Source: CAZKUB01 sp964592335
GTDB taxonomy: Archaea > Thermoplasmatota > E2 > DHVEG-1
Assembly (NCBI GenBank): GCA_964592335.1
Contig: CAZQEU010000028.1
Location: 1 to 18,254, forward strand
Length of the DNA stretch: 18,254 nucleotides
Direction of reading: 5' to 3'
The notes below the pieces were generated by a model, which saw only the letters and a list, made by a program, of their open reading frames with translations, searched no databases and was not told the origin of the DNA. A program made the position numbers and the translations under genes. The stretch's first letter is position 1; each line of letters begins with the position of its first letter. Shown one piece after another: positions 7,708 through 15,717 of this stretch.

Positions 7708-8910
7708 CTATTCTTTTAACCATTTTAATACATTTTTTTCAAAATAATCTTGAAGATTTTTTAATGAAAATTTCTGTGAATTTTCTATAGCTTTTTCTTT
7801 TAATTGGGCTAGTCTTTCTGGATTAGAGATTATATCCGTGATTATATTTTCAAGATTCTTTGAATCTTTATACTTTACTGTTGAGCTTTTTAATTCATCT
7901 AACATATTAAATTCAGATGGCACAACAATTGGTTTAGCATATTGAATTGCATTAAAAATTATGCCACTTCCAACCGTAACCCCATAAATTTCCTGGATTT
8001 CCCCATCTGATCTTGTTTTGATATTAATTGGTGCAAGAAGAATATCGCTTTTTATTAGAATTTCATCAAAAATATTGTCAGGTACGAAACTAGCGTATAT
8101 AAATATATTATGACCTTCTTCTTTCATTTTTCTAAATTTGTTATATATGTTTTTCCCATATTTTCCAATAGGCCATCCTAGTATATATAAAATAATATTT
8201 TCTCTAAATCTTTGAAATATTTTTTCAAAAGCAGGTATGACTTTGTTATAGTCTTTACGATGTTTTTCAATCAAACCAGGAGATACTATTTTTATTATTT
8301 TTTTATCTTCATTTTTCATTATATCTTTTTTTCTACCATTATATATAGATGTTGGTAAGGTAAAGATATCACCTTTATAATCTGTATTTGTAACTATATA
8401 ATCTTTAATTGGGCTATATATGACATTGACTGCATCAAACTTTGGAAATACAAACTTACTAATTAGTACAGAACTAAGATTTGTATCAATTGATCTTATC
8501 GGATGGCTCATTTTGAATACGATACTAGGTTTTAACCAAGCATTTACGTGATGTACAAGCAAAATAGTTTTACATTTCAAATCAAACTTAAGATAACATA
8601 TTAGATCAAAAAACGTTTCATGAATTGTATTAATAAAAAGCAAATCGATTTTTGTATTGCATATTTTTTTTACGCGTTTCAAAAAAGAAGGGATTGTTTC
8701 GCAGTCTTTTTTTAGAACTATTTTATATTCTTCTTTATTTTTTAGGTAAGTTTCTAATCTTGAAAATAATTTTTTTGTTGTAAATATCGTAACATTTGTA
8801 TTATTTGTTTTACAAATCTTAGCAAAGCTATAAAGAATTGGTACATGACGGCGAACTTCGAGAATTCCAATTTCAATTTTATTTCCGGATCTAATATTGT
8901 TTTTCCTCAT
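7708..8910 (-). CDS. GT-B glycosyltransferase, GT4-like
   Basis: A predicted cytoplasmic glycosyltransferase of 400 residues with the two-domain GT-B layout. The N-terminal (acceptor) domain covers about 1-190 and includes LLVHHVNAW at 117-125. The C-terminal (donor) domain begins near IVSPGLIEKHRKDY (208-221), the usual G-x-x-x-x-x-R-K-D start in GT4-type enzymes. The nucleotide-sugar site is around 304-331 (EIQEIYGVTVGSG...KPIVVP), in the place of the GT4 E-x7-E motif, though the second acidic residue is not obvious. The N-terminal domain is basic and has no signal peptide. It converges on the phosphoesterase at 6055 and is divergent from the SDR cluster at 9085, so it is likely its own transcription unit. 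Donor and acceptor are unknown; the island points to surface-glycan assembly. Confidence 0.8.
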   Translation of the reverse strand: MRKNNIRSGNKIEIGILEVRRHVPILYSFAKICKTNNTNVTIFTTKKLFSRLETYLKNKEEYKIVLKKDCETIPSFLKRVKKICNTKIDLLFINTIHETFFDLICYLKFDLKCKTILLVHHVNAWLKPSIVFKMSHPIRSIDTNLSSVLISKFVFPKFDAVNVIYSPIKDYIVTNTDYKGDIFTLPTSIYNGRKKDIMKNEDKKIIKIVSPGLIEKHRKDYNKVIPAFEKIFQRFRENIILYILGWPIGKYGKNIYNKFRKMKEEGHNIFIYASFVPDNIFDEILIKSDILLAPINIKTRSDGEIQEIYGVTVGSGIIFNAIQYAKPIVVPSEFNMLDELKSSTVKYKDSKNLENIITDIISNPERLAQLKEKAIENSQKFSLKNLQDYFEKNVLKWLKE

Positions 8911-9010
8911 TCTATCTTTTTATTATATGATCTTGTTTGAATAGTTTTTTGTATTATTTTAAAAATCAAAAATATTTTCTATTATTGTATTAGGCTTTTT
9001 TTTGGAAAGG

Positions 9011-9019
9011 ATATATAAA
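9011..9019 (+). promoter_or_regulatory. Archaeal TATA box for the SDR-glycosyltransferase-flippase cluster
   Basis: ATATATAAA preceded by GGAAAGG (a purine-rich BRE-like stretch) and followed by GCCC is the clearest archaeal promoter in the window. A start about 25 bases downstream gives a leader of roughly 45 bases carrying the ribosome site at 9074-9079. It likely drives three genes: 9085-9828, 9865-11157 and 11158-12759. Confidence 0.6.
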
Positions 9020-9073
9020 GCCCAAATTTTATTATATACATCCAGCATATTAATAATTGTAGTATATTGATTA

Positions 9074-9079
9074 AAGGTG
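9074..9079 (+). promoter_or_regulatory. Ribosome binding site that sets the SDR start
   Basis: AAGGTG with a 5-base spacer precedes the ATG at 9085. It overlaps the codons following the upstream in-frame TTG at 9067, so the ATG at 9085 is the better start. Confidence 0.6.
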
Positions 9080-9084
9080 TTCAG

Positions 9085-9828
9085 ATGAATTTGGATGGAA
9101 AAACTGTTTTGATTTCTGGTGCAAGTAGTGGAATGGGTGAAGAGCTAGTCAAGCAGCTTGCCAAAAAAAAAACTAGATTGGCATTATTTGCAAGAAGAGA
9201 AAATAAACTAAAAGAAATAAAAGAAAAAATAAAAAACAATGATGTAGAGTGCATATACAAAAAATGTGATGTAACAAACAAAGAAGATGTTAAAAAAGCG
9301 GTAGAATTTACATATAAGCACTTTGAGAAAATAGATGTAGCTATCTTAAACGCAGGTGTCCTTCTTGATACTGAGGTGGATGCTTTTGATGGTGAGAATA
9401 TTAGAAAATCTATGGAGGTTAATTTTTTTGGTAATGTATATTTCATAGAAAACATCCTGCCTCTCATGAAGAATCAGAAATCAGGTATCATTGCAGTAAC
9501 ATCAACATTACCAGATAGAAGAGGATTGATTGGTGCAGGAGCATATGGTGCTAGTAAAGCAGCCATAAGCTGGCTTGTAGAAAGCCTAAGACCTGAAGCA
9601 AAGCAAAAACACAATATAAATTTTATAACTATAAAACCAGGTCAGATTAAAACTCCTATGACGGAGGATTTTGCTAGTAAATATGCTATTAAAGCTGATA
9701 GAGCAGCAGAAATAATTATAAAAGGTGTTGAAAAGGAAAAGAAAGTAATTCAGTTTCCTTTTATCCCTACATTACTTACAAGGATGACAGATATGATTCC
9801 TGAACCTGTTTATGATAAATTAATCTAA
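9085..9828 (+). CDS. Short-chain dehydrogenase/reductase (SDR)
   Basis: A classical SDR oxidoreductase of 247 residues using NAD(H) or NADP(H). The Rossmann nucleotide loop is SGASSGMG at 11-18. ARREN at 36-40 after strand 2 carries two arginines, which suggests NADP(H). NAG is at 89-91 and N113 is in place. The catalytic residues are S140, Y154 and K158 (YGASK), followed by KPGQIKTPM (184-192). Length and motif spacing are standard for the classical subfamily. It is the first gene of a plus-strand cluster, 36 bases before the UGT-like glycosyltransferase. In this context it may oxidise or reduce a sugar or lipid precursor, but SDR sequence alone does not reveal the substrate. Confidence 0.9.
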   Translation: MNLDGKTVLISGASSGMGEELVKQLAKKKTRLALFARRENKLKEIKEKIKNNDVECIYKKCDVTNKEDVKKAVEFTYKHFEKIDVAILNAGVLLDTEVDAFDGENIRKSMEVNFFGNVYFIENILPLMKNQKSGIIAVTSTLPDRRGLIGAGAYGASKAAISWLVESLRPEAKQKHNINFITIKPGQIKTPMTEDFASKYAIKADRAAEIIIKGVEKEKKVIQFPFIPTLLTRMTDMIPEPVYDKLI

Positions 9829-9851
9829 ACTAAAAATATATCTGCACAAAT

Positions 9852-9856
9852 GGGAG
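9852..9856 (+). promoter_or_regulatory. Ribosome binding site that sets the glycosyltransferase start
   Basis: GGGAG lies 8 bases before the ATG at 9865. It lies within the first codons of the alternative in-frame ATG at 9850, so 9865 (MALNTKKPLVG) is preferred. Confidence 0.5.
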
Positions 9857-9864
9857 TAAAGATA

Positions 9865-11157
9865 ATGGCTCTTAATACTAAAAAACCACTTGTTGGGTTT
9901 TTTCCATTGTGTTATAATCTTGCTGAGACGGGTCGTGCGATACTTGTTGCTAAACGTTATGTGGAGTTAGGTGGCAGAGTAATTTTTTTTAGCCATGGTG
10001 GAAAATATGAGCATTTGATAGAAGATTTTGGCTATGATATGATTAGAGTGAAACCACTATATTCTGAAGAATCTTCAAGAGAAATAATGAGCATTAACCG
10101 TGGAGAAAAAAAAGGAATATCTTATCCAGAGTCATTTATAAGAGAGTCTGTTAAAGAAGAAATTATAGCCTATAAAAAATCTGGAATAAAAATGGTTGTA
10201 TCTTTTGTAAATGTCCCATGTTCTATATCTGCCCGTGCTGCTAAAATACCGTTGGTTTGTGTTTCGCCAGCTCCTGGCTCTTTTTATTTTTCTATACCAG
10301 ATAATTATGAAAATATTTTAACTCGTTTGTTTCCACAATTTTTGAAAATACCTTTACAAAATTGGTTATTATATAGTGTTAAAGCTTCTGCTTCATTTAA
10401 CAATGTTTCAAAGGAATACGGTCTTAAACCATTCAAAAGTGCCATTAGTGTTTATTATGGGGATGTTACTCTTTCGACTAATTTTTTAGAATTTATTAAT
10501 ATTCTTCCAAAACAACAAATATTTCCAGATAAAGATTATGTAGGCATTATTTCATTAGAAGAATTATTTTCAGATATTTTTTCAGATAAACAATCAAAAA
10601 AAATTAATTTTGATATACAAAATCATGTTAAAAAACCAGGTAGATCCATTCTTCTTTCAATGGGTAGCAGTGGTGATAAGATGCTTTTCATTAAAATCTT
10701 AAAGGTTCTTAATACTACATCATATAACGTTGTTGCTTTGTATGCAGATATATTAAAAGAAGAGGAATTACCTGATTTAAATGATAATATTCTTCTTAGA
10801 AAATTTGCACCATCGATATCACGTATTCAGGATATAGTTGACTTATCTATTATACATGGCGGGCAAGGTACAGTATATAATGTAGCTTATTCTGGTAAAC
10901 CTTTTATTGGTTTTCCTATGCAGTTTGAGCAACATCTTAATTTAGAAAAACTTGTAGGGCATGGTACCGGTTTGATTTTGTCTAGAAAGTATTTGAAAGA
11001 AAACCAACTGTTAACAAGTATTGAAAAAATTTTTGATAATTACGAATCATATTTTAATAATGCTCAATTATTAGCAAAAAAGCTTCCTCCTCCTAAAGGA
11101 GATCTAAATGCGGCTAAAAGAATTGTAGAGATTTTGGAAGAACATGGGGCTTTTTAA
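9865..11157 (+). CDS. UGT-like glycosyltransferase (GT1/GT28, MGT type), copy 1
   Basis: A GT-B glycosyltransferase of 430 residues resembling the macrolide/lipid UGT group. The N-terminal domain opens with KPLVGFFPLCYNLAETGRA and has FFSHGGKYEHL at 41-51, where the family carries its GxxxH acceptor-side motif. The C-terminal donor domain starts at KKPGRSILLSMGSSG (256-270) and carries HGGQGTVYNVAYSGKP (331-346) and the sugar-contact motif FPMQFEQHLN (350-359). No membrane segments are present. The flippase ATG follows this gene's stop codon with no gap, so the two are probably translationally coupled. The gene at 13076 is a paralog with a near-identical donor block. Such enzymes often glycosylate a lipid or hydrophobic acceptor; here a membrane glycolipid or lipid-carrier sugar is inferred. 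Confidence 0.88.
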   Translation: MALNTKKPLVGFFPLCYNLAETGRAILVAKRYVELGGRVIFFSHGGKYEHLIEDFGYDMIRVKPLYSEESSREIMSINRGEKKGISYPESFIRESVKEEIIAYKKSGIKMVVSFVNVPCSISARAAKIPLVCVSPAPGSFYFSIPDNYENILTRLFPQFLKIPLQNWLLYSVKASASFNNVSKEYGLKPFKSAISVYYGDVTLSTNFLEFINILPKQQIFPDKDYVGIISLEELFSDIFSDKQSKKINFDIQNHVKKPGRSILLSMGSSGDKMLFIKILKVLNTTSYNVVALYADILKEEELPDLNDNILLRKFAPSISRIQDIVDLSIIHGGQGTVYNVAYSGKPFIGFPMQFEQHLNLEKLVGHGTGLILSRKYLKENQLLTSIEKIFDNYESYFNNAQLLAKKLPPPKGDLNAAKRIVEILEEHGAF

Positions 11158-12759
11158 ATGATTGCTAATACTAACAAGTTAGATAACAACGATAATCTAG
11201 ATGGTTCTCTTCAAAAACTAATAAAAGGAACAGGTATAGTAATAATAGGCTCATTAATCTCTTCTCTATTTATTTTTTTAACAAGAATTTTAATTGCAAA
11301 TTACTGGACAGAAAACGAATATGGTATCTTTTCTCTTTCATTTGCTATTGTTAGTATTTTTACGGTTATCAGCTCTCTAGGTCTAATACAAGGGGTCACA
11401 CGTAATATCGCTTATAATAGATATAAAAACGACAAAAAGAAAGTTTCAGCTATTATCTTGATATCATTTTTTTTAAGTGCTGTAATGAGCATCTTTACGG
11501 GTTTAATTCTATTTTTGTCATCTGAGTTTATTGCAGTTAACATATTTCACGAGCATCTGCTTGTATTTCCCTTAAAAATATCATCAGTAATAGTGCCAAT
11601 TTTAACTTTAACTAACATTGTTGTCTCAATATTCAGAGGATTTGGACAAATAAAACCTTTGGTTTATTTTTCACAAATTGCATATAATTCTCTTTTCTTT
11701 ATATTTCTATTATTATCCATTGCTTTTAGCTCTTCATTCTTAAATATTTTTTATGTAAATATTTTATCTAGTTTTATTATTTTAATTTCCCTTATAGTTT
11801 ATACTATTAGAAAAATAAGATATGTTGCTGGTAAACTAAACTTTTTTATACTATATTCTTTAAAATCTATTAAAACTTCAATAGTTAAAGATTTAATGTT
11901 TTTTTCTCTTCCCCTTCTAGGTACTGCGATTCTTAGTATGATAGTAGGTTGGACTGATACTTTAATGCTTGGTGCAATTAAAGGCTCAATAGATGTTGGT
12001 TTATATAATATTGCAAGCCCTACTGCAAGATTTATCTCATTTCCTTTGACAGCGGTAATTGTAACTTATATGCCAGTTATCTCAGGGTTATATGCTAAAG
12101 GAAAATTAAATGTGATAAAGAGAAATTTTAAAATTTTAACAAAGTGGATTTGTTTATCTACTTTCCCCCTTTTTGTTTTCTTATTTATATTTTCAGAAGT
12201 AATAATAGAAGTTCTTTTTGGACCTGCTTATGTTCCATCAGCAATTGCTCTTAGAATTTTATCGATGGGTTTAATTATTAACAATCTTGTCGGCCCGTGT
12301 GGTGTCACATTAGTAGCTATGGGTAAACCACGTTTTATAATGTTTAGTACTCTTGCTACGGCTTCTCTAAATATTATTTTGAATATCTTTTTAATTCCTT
12401 CTTTTAGTATCGCAGGTGCTGCTGTTGCAACCGGGGTTTCGGTTGTATCTATTAACTCGATAAAAATTTGGAAGCTTTATTCTTTTAGCGGGGTTCAACC
12501 TTTAAGTAAAAACCTTATTAAACCGATATTATTTTTTACGATTTTAGTAACAATCTTTTATTTTATTTTTCAAAGTTTTTTAACTATCAATGGTTGGTGG
12601 CTTGTACCAATGACGGCAGTCTTTTATGTAATATTTGCTTTATCAATCTTATTTACCAAAAGTTTAGATCTTGAAGATCTAAAAATTTTACTTGTTTTGA
12701 AGAAAAAAATGAAAATAAAATCAGGTTTCTTAGAAAAAGTATTAACTAGATTTTTATAA
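11158..12759 (+). CDS. Polysaccharide flippase, Wzx/MOP superfamily
   Basis: An integral membrane protein of 533 residues predicted to flip lipid-linked oligosaccharide or glycolipid across the membrane. I count about 14 hydrophobic segments, near residues 22-45, 55-80, 97-121, 138-160, 168-190, 195-217, 250-270, 290-310, 330-352, 365-388, 393-413, 418-436, 453-473 and 480-500. This is the standard MOP/PST topology. Family hallmarks are TENEYGIFSL (51-60), SLGLIQGVTRNIA near 73-85, and GWTDTLMLGAIKGSIDVGLYN (264-284, opening the second half). The N-terminal 20 residues are polar and cytoplasmic; the C-terminal 30 are basic. Its ATG directly abuts the stop of copy 1 of the UGT-like enzyme. The substrate is inferred to be the product of the surrounding glycosyl- and sulfotransferases. 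Confidence 0.9.
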   Translation: MIANTNKLDNNDNLDGSLQKLIKGTGIVIIGSLISSLFIFLTRILIANYWTENEYGIFSLSFAIVSIFTVISSLGLIQGVTRNIAYNRYKNDKKKVSAIILISFFLSAVMSIFTGLILFLSSEFIAVNIFHEHLLVFPLKISSVIVPILTLTNIVVSIFRGFGQIKPLVYFSQIAYNSLFFIFLLLSIAFSSSFLNIFYVNILSSFIILISLIVYTIRKIRYVAGKLNFFILYSLKSIKTSIVKDLMFFSLPLLGTAILSMIVGWTDTLMLGAIKGSIDVGLYNIASPTARFISFPLTAVIVTYMPVISGLYAKGKLNVIKRNFKILTKWICLSTFPLFVFLFIFSEVIIEVLFGPAYVPSAIALRILSMGLIINNLVGPCGVTLVAMGKPRFIMFSTLATASLNIILNIFLIPSFSIAGAAVATGVSVVSINSIKIWKLYSFSGVQPLSKNLIKPILFFTILVTIFYFIFQSFLTINGWWLVPMTAVFYVIFALSILFTKSLDLEDLKILLVLKKKMKIKSGFLEKVLTRFL

Positions 12760-12954
12760 ATCCAATCATAAAGATTCTATTGAAAGCATAGCACTTTAAC
12801 AAAATATTTTGAATTTTTTATAATTTTATATTGCTTTTTCAATAATTTATTTTTAAGTATAAATGGTTTTATTATACTTGTTTTTTCTTGACTAACTATA
12901 TCACTCTATAATTGAATAGTTTATTGCTGTTTAATATTGCTAGGATATTAAAAA

Positions 12955-12962
12955 CATATAAA
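12955..12962 (+). promoter_or_regulatory. Candidate TATA box for second UGT-like gene
   Basis: CATATAAA is followed by a T-rich stretch. A start about 25 bases on (near 12985) would give a leader of about 90 bases to the TTG at 13076, or about 20 to the TTG at 13007. Confidence 0.4.
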
Positions 12963-13061
12963 GTTTTTCTATTATTTTATTTGTAGGGATGTAAGTTTAA
13001 ATTCCTTTGGATGCATTAATATTTAAAAGGGGATCTTGTATATTATTTAAGGCATATTTGA

Positions 13062-13066
13062 GAGGT
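13062..13066 (+). promoter_or_regulatory. Ribosome binding site before a TTG start
   Basis: GAGGT lies 9 bases before the TTG at 13076. The protein from that TTG begins just before KKDKKPLVGFFPL, the same place as the paralog, so this site decides the start. Confidence 0.5.
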
Positions 13067-13075
13067 ATAATAAAG

Positions 13076-14359
13076 TTGGTAAATAAAAAAGATAAAAAAC
13101 CACTTGTCGGGTTTTTTCCATTATTTCAAAACCTTGCTGAGACAGGTCGAGCTTTAATGGTTGCCAAAAGATATATTAAGATAGGTGGTAGAGCAGTATT
13201 CTTTAGTCATGGTGGACAATATGAATTTCTAGCTAAAGATCTAGGTTTTAAAATAATTAGAGTTAAACCTATCTACACATCAAAATTTTATGACAATATA
13301 AATAAACTTATTGGGTTTAAATTATTTAAAGACCCTAAAAACAAGTTTTTTATAGAAAACATAGAAGAGGAAATCTCTGCTTATAAAAAAACAGGTGTAA
13401 AACTTATTGTTTCTACTAATAATTTTACATGCAGTATATCAGCAAGGGCTGCAGGTGTCCCTCTTATAAGTATTACACCAAAAATAAATCTTCATTTTAC
13501 GAAATTTCCAGATATTATTGAATATTCCTTAACTCGTTTTTTACCAGAGTCTTTGAAATTACGATTACTTAACTGGTATGCACCAAGATGCAAAATATCT
13601 ATAAGTACCTTCTCTAAGATTGCGAAAAAATACAAAGTTAATAAAATTGAAAGAGAAGAAGATATTTTTAAAGGTGATTACACATTCTACACAAATTTTG
13701 CTGATTTTCTAGGAATTGATAAATCAGAAATTTCTTCAGATGAATACTACGTTGGTCTTATTTTCTTTGATGAAATCATGGCTAAATACACTAAAAAACA
13801 GATTGAAGATAAAGAAAGTCAAGAGCATCTTAAAAAACCAGGTAGATCTATTCTTTTAACTCTTGGCAGCTCTGGTACGAAAGATCTTTTTCTTAAGATC
13901 TTAAATACGTTAAATAAAACTCAACACAATGTTTTAGCTGTATATACTTCAATTTTAAAAGACGAAGAATTACCTGTTCTAAGAAACAATATAATGCTAA
14001 AAAAGTTTGTACCATCTATAAAAGATTTGTATAAATTTATTGATCTTAGTATTACTCATGGAGGTCAAGGTACTGTTTATACTTCGGCTTACGCGGGTAA
14101 ACCTATTATAGGTTTTCCTATGCAACTTGAGCAACATCTTAATTTAGAAAGATTTATGAAGCATGGTATGGCTCTTATAGAATCAGGGAAATATTTTAAA
14201 GAAGAAAAATTGTTAAAAGCAATTAATAACATTTTTGATAATTATGATTTTTATCTCAAAAATGCACAGAATGTTGCAAATGCTCTCCCAAAACCCGACG
14301 GTGCTAAAAACTCAGGGGATATAATTCTTAAAATTTTAGATAAAGAAGGATCAGTATAA
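13076..14359 (+). CDS. UGT-like glycosyltransferase (GT1/GT28, MGT type), copy 2
   Basis: A paralog of the enzyme at 9865, 427 residues from the chosen TTG start. The frame stays open to a TTG at 13007, but those 23 extra residues have no counterpart in copy 1 and the ribosome site favours 13076. N-terminal KKPLVGFFPLFQNLAETGRA and FFSHGGQYEFL match copy 1, as does the donor half: KKPGRSILLTLGSSG, LSITHGGQGTVY and IGFPMQLEQHLNLE. Over the 35 residues from LSI to NLE I count 29 identical to copy 1. The middle of the acceptor domain (about residues 65-240) is far more diverged. The likely meaning is the same donor sugar with a different acceptor or position. It has its own promoter region, is separated from copy 1 by the flippase, and converges on the sulfotransferase at 14446. 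Confidence 0.88.
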   Translation: MVNKKDKKPLVGFFPLFQNLAETGRALMVAKRYIKIGGRAVFFSHGGQYEFLAKDLGFKIIRVKPIYTSKFYDNINKLIGFKLFKDPKNKFFIENIEEEISAYKKTGVKLIVSTNNFTCSISARAAGVPLISITPKINLHFTKFPDIIEYSLTRFLPESLKLRLLNWYAPRCKISISTFSKIAKKYKVNKIEREEDIFKGDYTFYTNFADFLGIDKSEISSDEYYVGLIFFDEIMAKYTKKQIEDKESQEHLKKPGRSILLTLGSSGTKDLFLKILNTLNKTQHNVLAVYTSILKDEELPVLRNNIMLKKFVPSIKDLYKFIDLSITHGGQGTVYTSAYAGKPIIGFPMQLEQHLNLERFMKHGMALIESGKYFKEEKLLKAINNIFDNYDFYLKNAQNVANALPKPDGAKNSGDIILKILDKEGSV

Positions 14360-14445
14360 TCTTTTTGAAATATAGATTAATTTAAGTTTTTTAAGTATTT
14401 TATATAAGCAAAATACGAAAAATATAATAATATACTATTATTTTA

Positions 14446-15381
14446 TTACCAATCAAAATCTTTTTCATATCCTAATTTTATTAGCAATTCCCCTGCCATA
14501 TTTTTAAAAATCTTTTTTTCTTTTTCATTCATATCTTTTTTCCATCTTCCAATTGTATTCTTATAAATCGGTTTTCCAACTTCTATATTCTGAATATGGT
14601 CATTGTAATTCTCATGTTTATAAAAGTCAAATAATATATTTTTGTCAATCATCTCTAAACCAAGAAAGTCATAGATTTTTTCCATAGAATTTACAGGTTT
14701 TTTTACTAAATCTTCATATTTAACCTCAATATAATTTTTATACCTTCTTATTTTAAATCCTTGGTTTATAGATATCACCCAATTTATAATACACCATTTA
14801 AACGGATTTTTTATACCTGTTGGAATAATATTTCCATCAACAATTTTCCTTTTAGGATGTGTTCTTAATGAACATGCTACATCTCTGCCATCTCGTATAA
14901 TGTTAATAAATTTCATATTTGGAAAAAAACTAAAAAGTTTTCCGCTCACAATAATATAAGACGGGCGTTTTAACAAAACCAATTGTTTATTTTTTTTTTC
15001 CATATACGACCTTAAAATTTTTTCAGTGCAACTGATAACATCTTTGTTTTTTTTGGTTATATCATCAATTTCTTTAAAAGAAAAACCAAAAATATCTTTT
15101 ATATACTTTCTATTCTTATTCCAATTAAAGATGTAATATTCTTTTTTAGGAGAAGCAATTTTTGGATGAATGCCTACAAGTGATCTTGCTAACGTTGTAC
15201 CACTTCTTGGGCATCCTCCTATAAATATTGGATCTAAATTTGAAGTATATCTTATTTTTTTTAGGAATAATTCAAGATTGAATCTAATTGTATTTATATT
15301 TGTTTTTTTTCTAGATAGTGTGTATATCAATGTATCTAGATGTCTATGTTTCTTATAGAGCTTGTTAAATATATTTGTCAT
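14446..15381 (-). CDS. Sulfotransferase (Sulfotransfer_3-like)
   Basis: A predicted PAPS-dependent sulfotransferase of 311 residues. The first 50 residues are a basic, helical extension before the core. The phosphosulfate loop is at 56-63 (GCPRSGTT), KRPSYI at 138-143 is the middle motif, the 3'-phosphate strand is at 158-168 (FINIIRDGRDV), and TIGRWKKDM (276-284) is the second PAPS-contact motif. These motifs match the 4113 enzyme closely (both have FINIIRDGRDV), so the two probably belong to one subfamily. The regions between motifs, where the acceptor binds, differ strongly. The ATG at 15381 has only a weak GGA-type ribosome site. Upstream lies a 393-base gap with a hairpin array. It converges with the glycosyltransferase ending at 14359. 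Confidence 0.88.
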   Translation of the reverse strand: MTNIFNKLYKKHRHLDTLIYTLSRKKTNINTIRFNLELFLKKIRYTSNLDPIFIGGCPRSGTTLARSLVGIHPKIASPKKEYYIFNWNKNRKYIKDIFGFSFKEIDDITKKNKDVISCTEKILRSYMEKKNKQLVLLKRPSYIIVSGKLFSFFPNMKFINIIRDGRDVACSLRTHPKRKIVDGNIIPTGIKNPFKWCIINWVISINQGFKIRRYKNYIEVKYEDLVKKPVNSMEKIYDFLGLEMIDKNILFDFYKHENYNDHIQNIEVGKPIYKNTIGRWKKDMNEKEKKIFKNMAGELLIKLGYEKDFDW

Positions 15382-15552
15382 AATGCATCATTTCCAAAAT
15401 TATTTTTTTTTGGAGTAAATAAAACTATTAGTAAGCATATATCTCAACTCTTATTTTATCATATGATGTAAGTTGTATTACATTATTAAATAGAAAATAC
15501 TTTTATAATTTACTATCCTAACTGATTTTGTCAGAATGGAAACTATTAAAGA

Positions 15553-15562
15553 TTTTTTATAT
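15553..15562 (+). promoter_or_regulatory. Possible TATA box upstream of hairpin array
   Basis: TTTTTTATAT on the plus strand is placed so that a transcript starting about 25-30 bases downstream would begin just before the first hairpin (15600). It would fit a small RNA read in the plus direction, but TATA-like words are frequent in this sequence. Confidence 0.25.
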
Positions 15563-15599
15563 GTTTTTAATTGAAATAAAATGTTTTTTTAACATGAAC

Positions 15600-15717
15600 C
15601 CAAGTGAGAAATCCCCAAACTTTAGTTTGCAGGATGAATCACATGGAAAGATAATTATAAAACACCGTTAGGTGTTTTGTTCCCCTAGAGGGGAAAGCCA
15701 TGACATTTATGTCATGG
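15600..15717 (+). ncRNA. Four-hairpin array; IS200/IS605-like end or structured RNA
   Basis: Four consecutive hairpins occupy this stretch. Hairpin 1 (15600-15646) is a long imperfect stem of 16 pairs: CCA/TGG, GTGA/TCAC, ATCC/GGAT and CAAAC/GTTTG around a TTTA loop, with a symmetrical GAA/GAA internal loop. Hairpin 2 (15659-15678) is AAAACACC, loop GTTA, GGTGTTTT, eight perfect pairs. Hairpin 3 (15680-15695) is TTCCCC, loop TAGA, GGGGAA. Hairpin 4 (15698-15717) is CCATGACA, loop TTTA, TGTCATGG, eight perfect pairs, followed by AAGGGGTGAC. Hairpins with TTTA loops followed by GGATG- or GGTGA-like tails resemble the right ends and omega-RNA 3' ends of archaeal IS200/IS605 TnpB elements, recalled from general knowledge rather than a search. 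With no tnpA or tnpB nearby this would be a non-autonomous remnant. A stand-alone small RNA is the alternative. The hairpins are palindromic, so strand is a guess. Confidence 0.5.

Larger units (their letters stand above)
12760..13075. other. Intergenic region with promoter of second glycosyltransferase
   Basis: This 316-base AT-rich gap has no convincing ORF. It holds a T6 run at 12881-12886 that could end the flippase transcript, a TATA box at 12955-12962 and the ribosome site at 13062-13066. In-frame TTG codons exist at 13007 and 13076. I see no repeats or RNA structure here. Confidence 0.55.

Noticed and set aside
9081..9467. Minus-strand ORF of 128 codons
   Set aside because: It is the antisense shadow of the SDR gene, whose catalytic motifs are intact.
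15600..15717. CRISPR array
   Set aside because: The four palindromes differ in sequence and length, and spacing is 1-12 bases; there are no repeated units or spacers.
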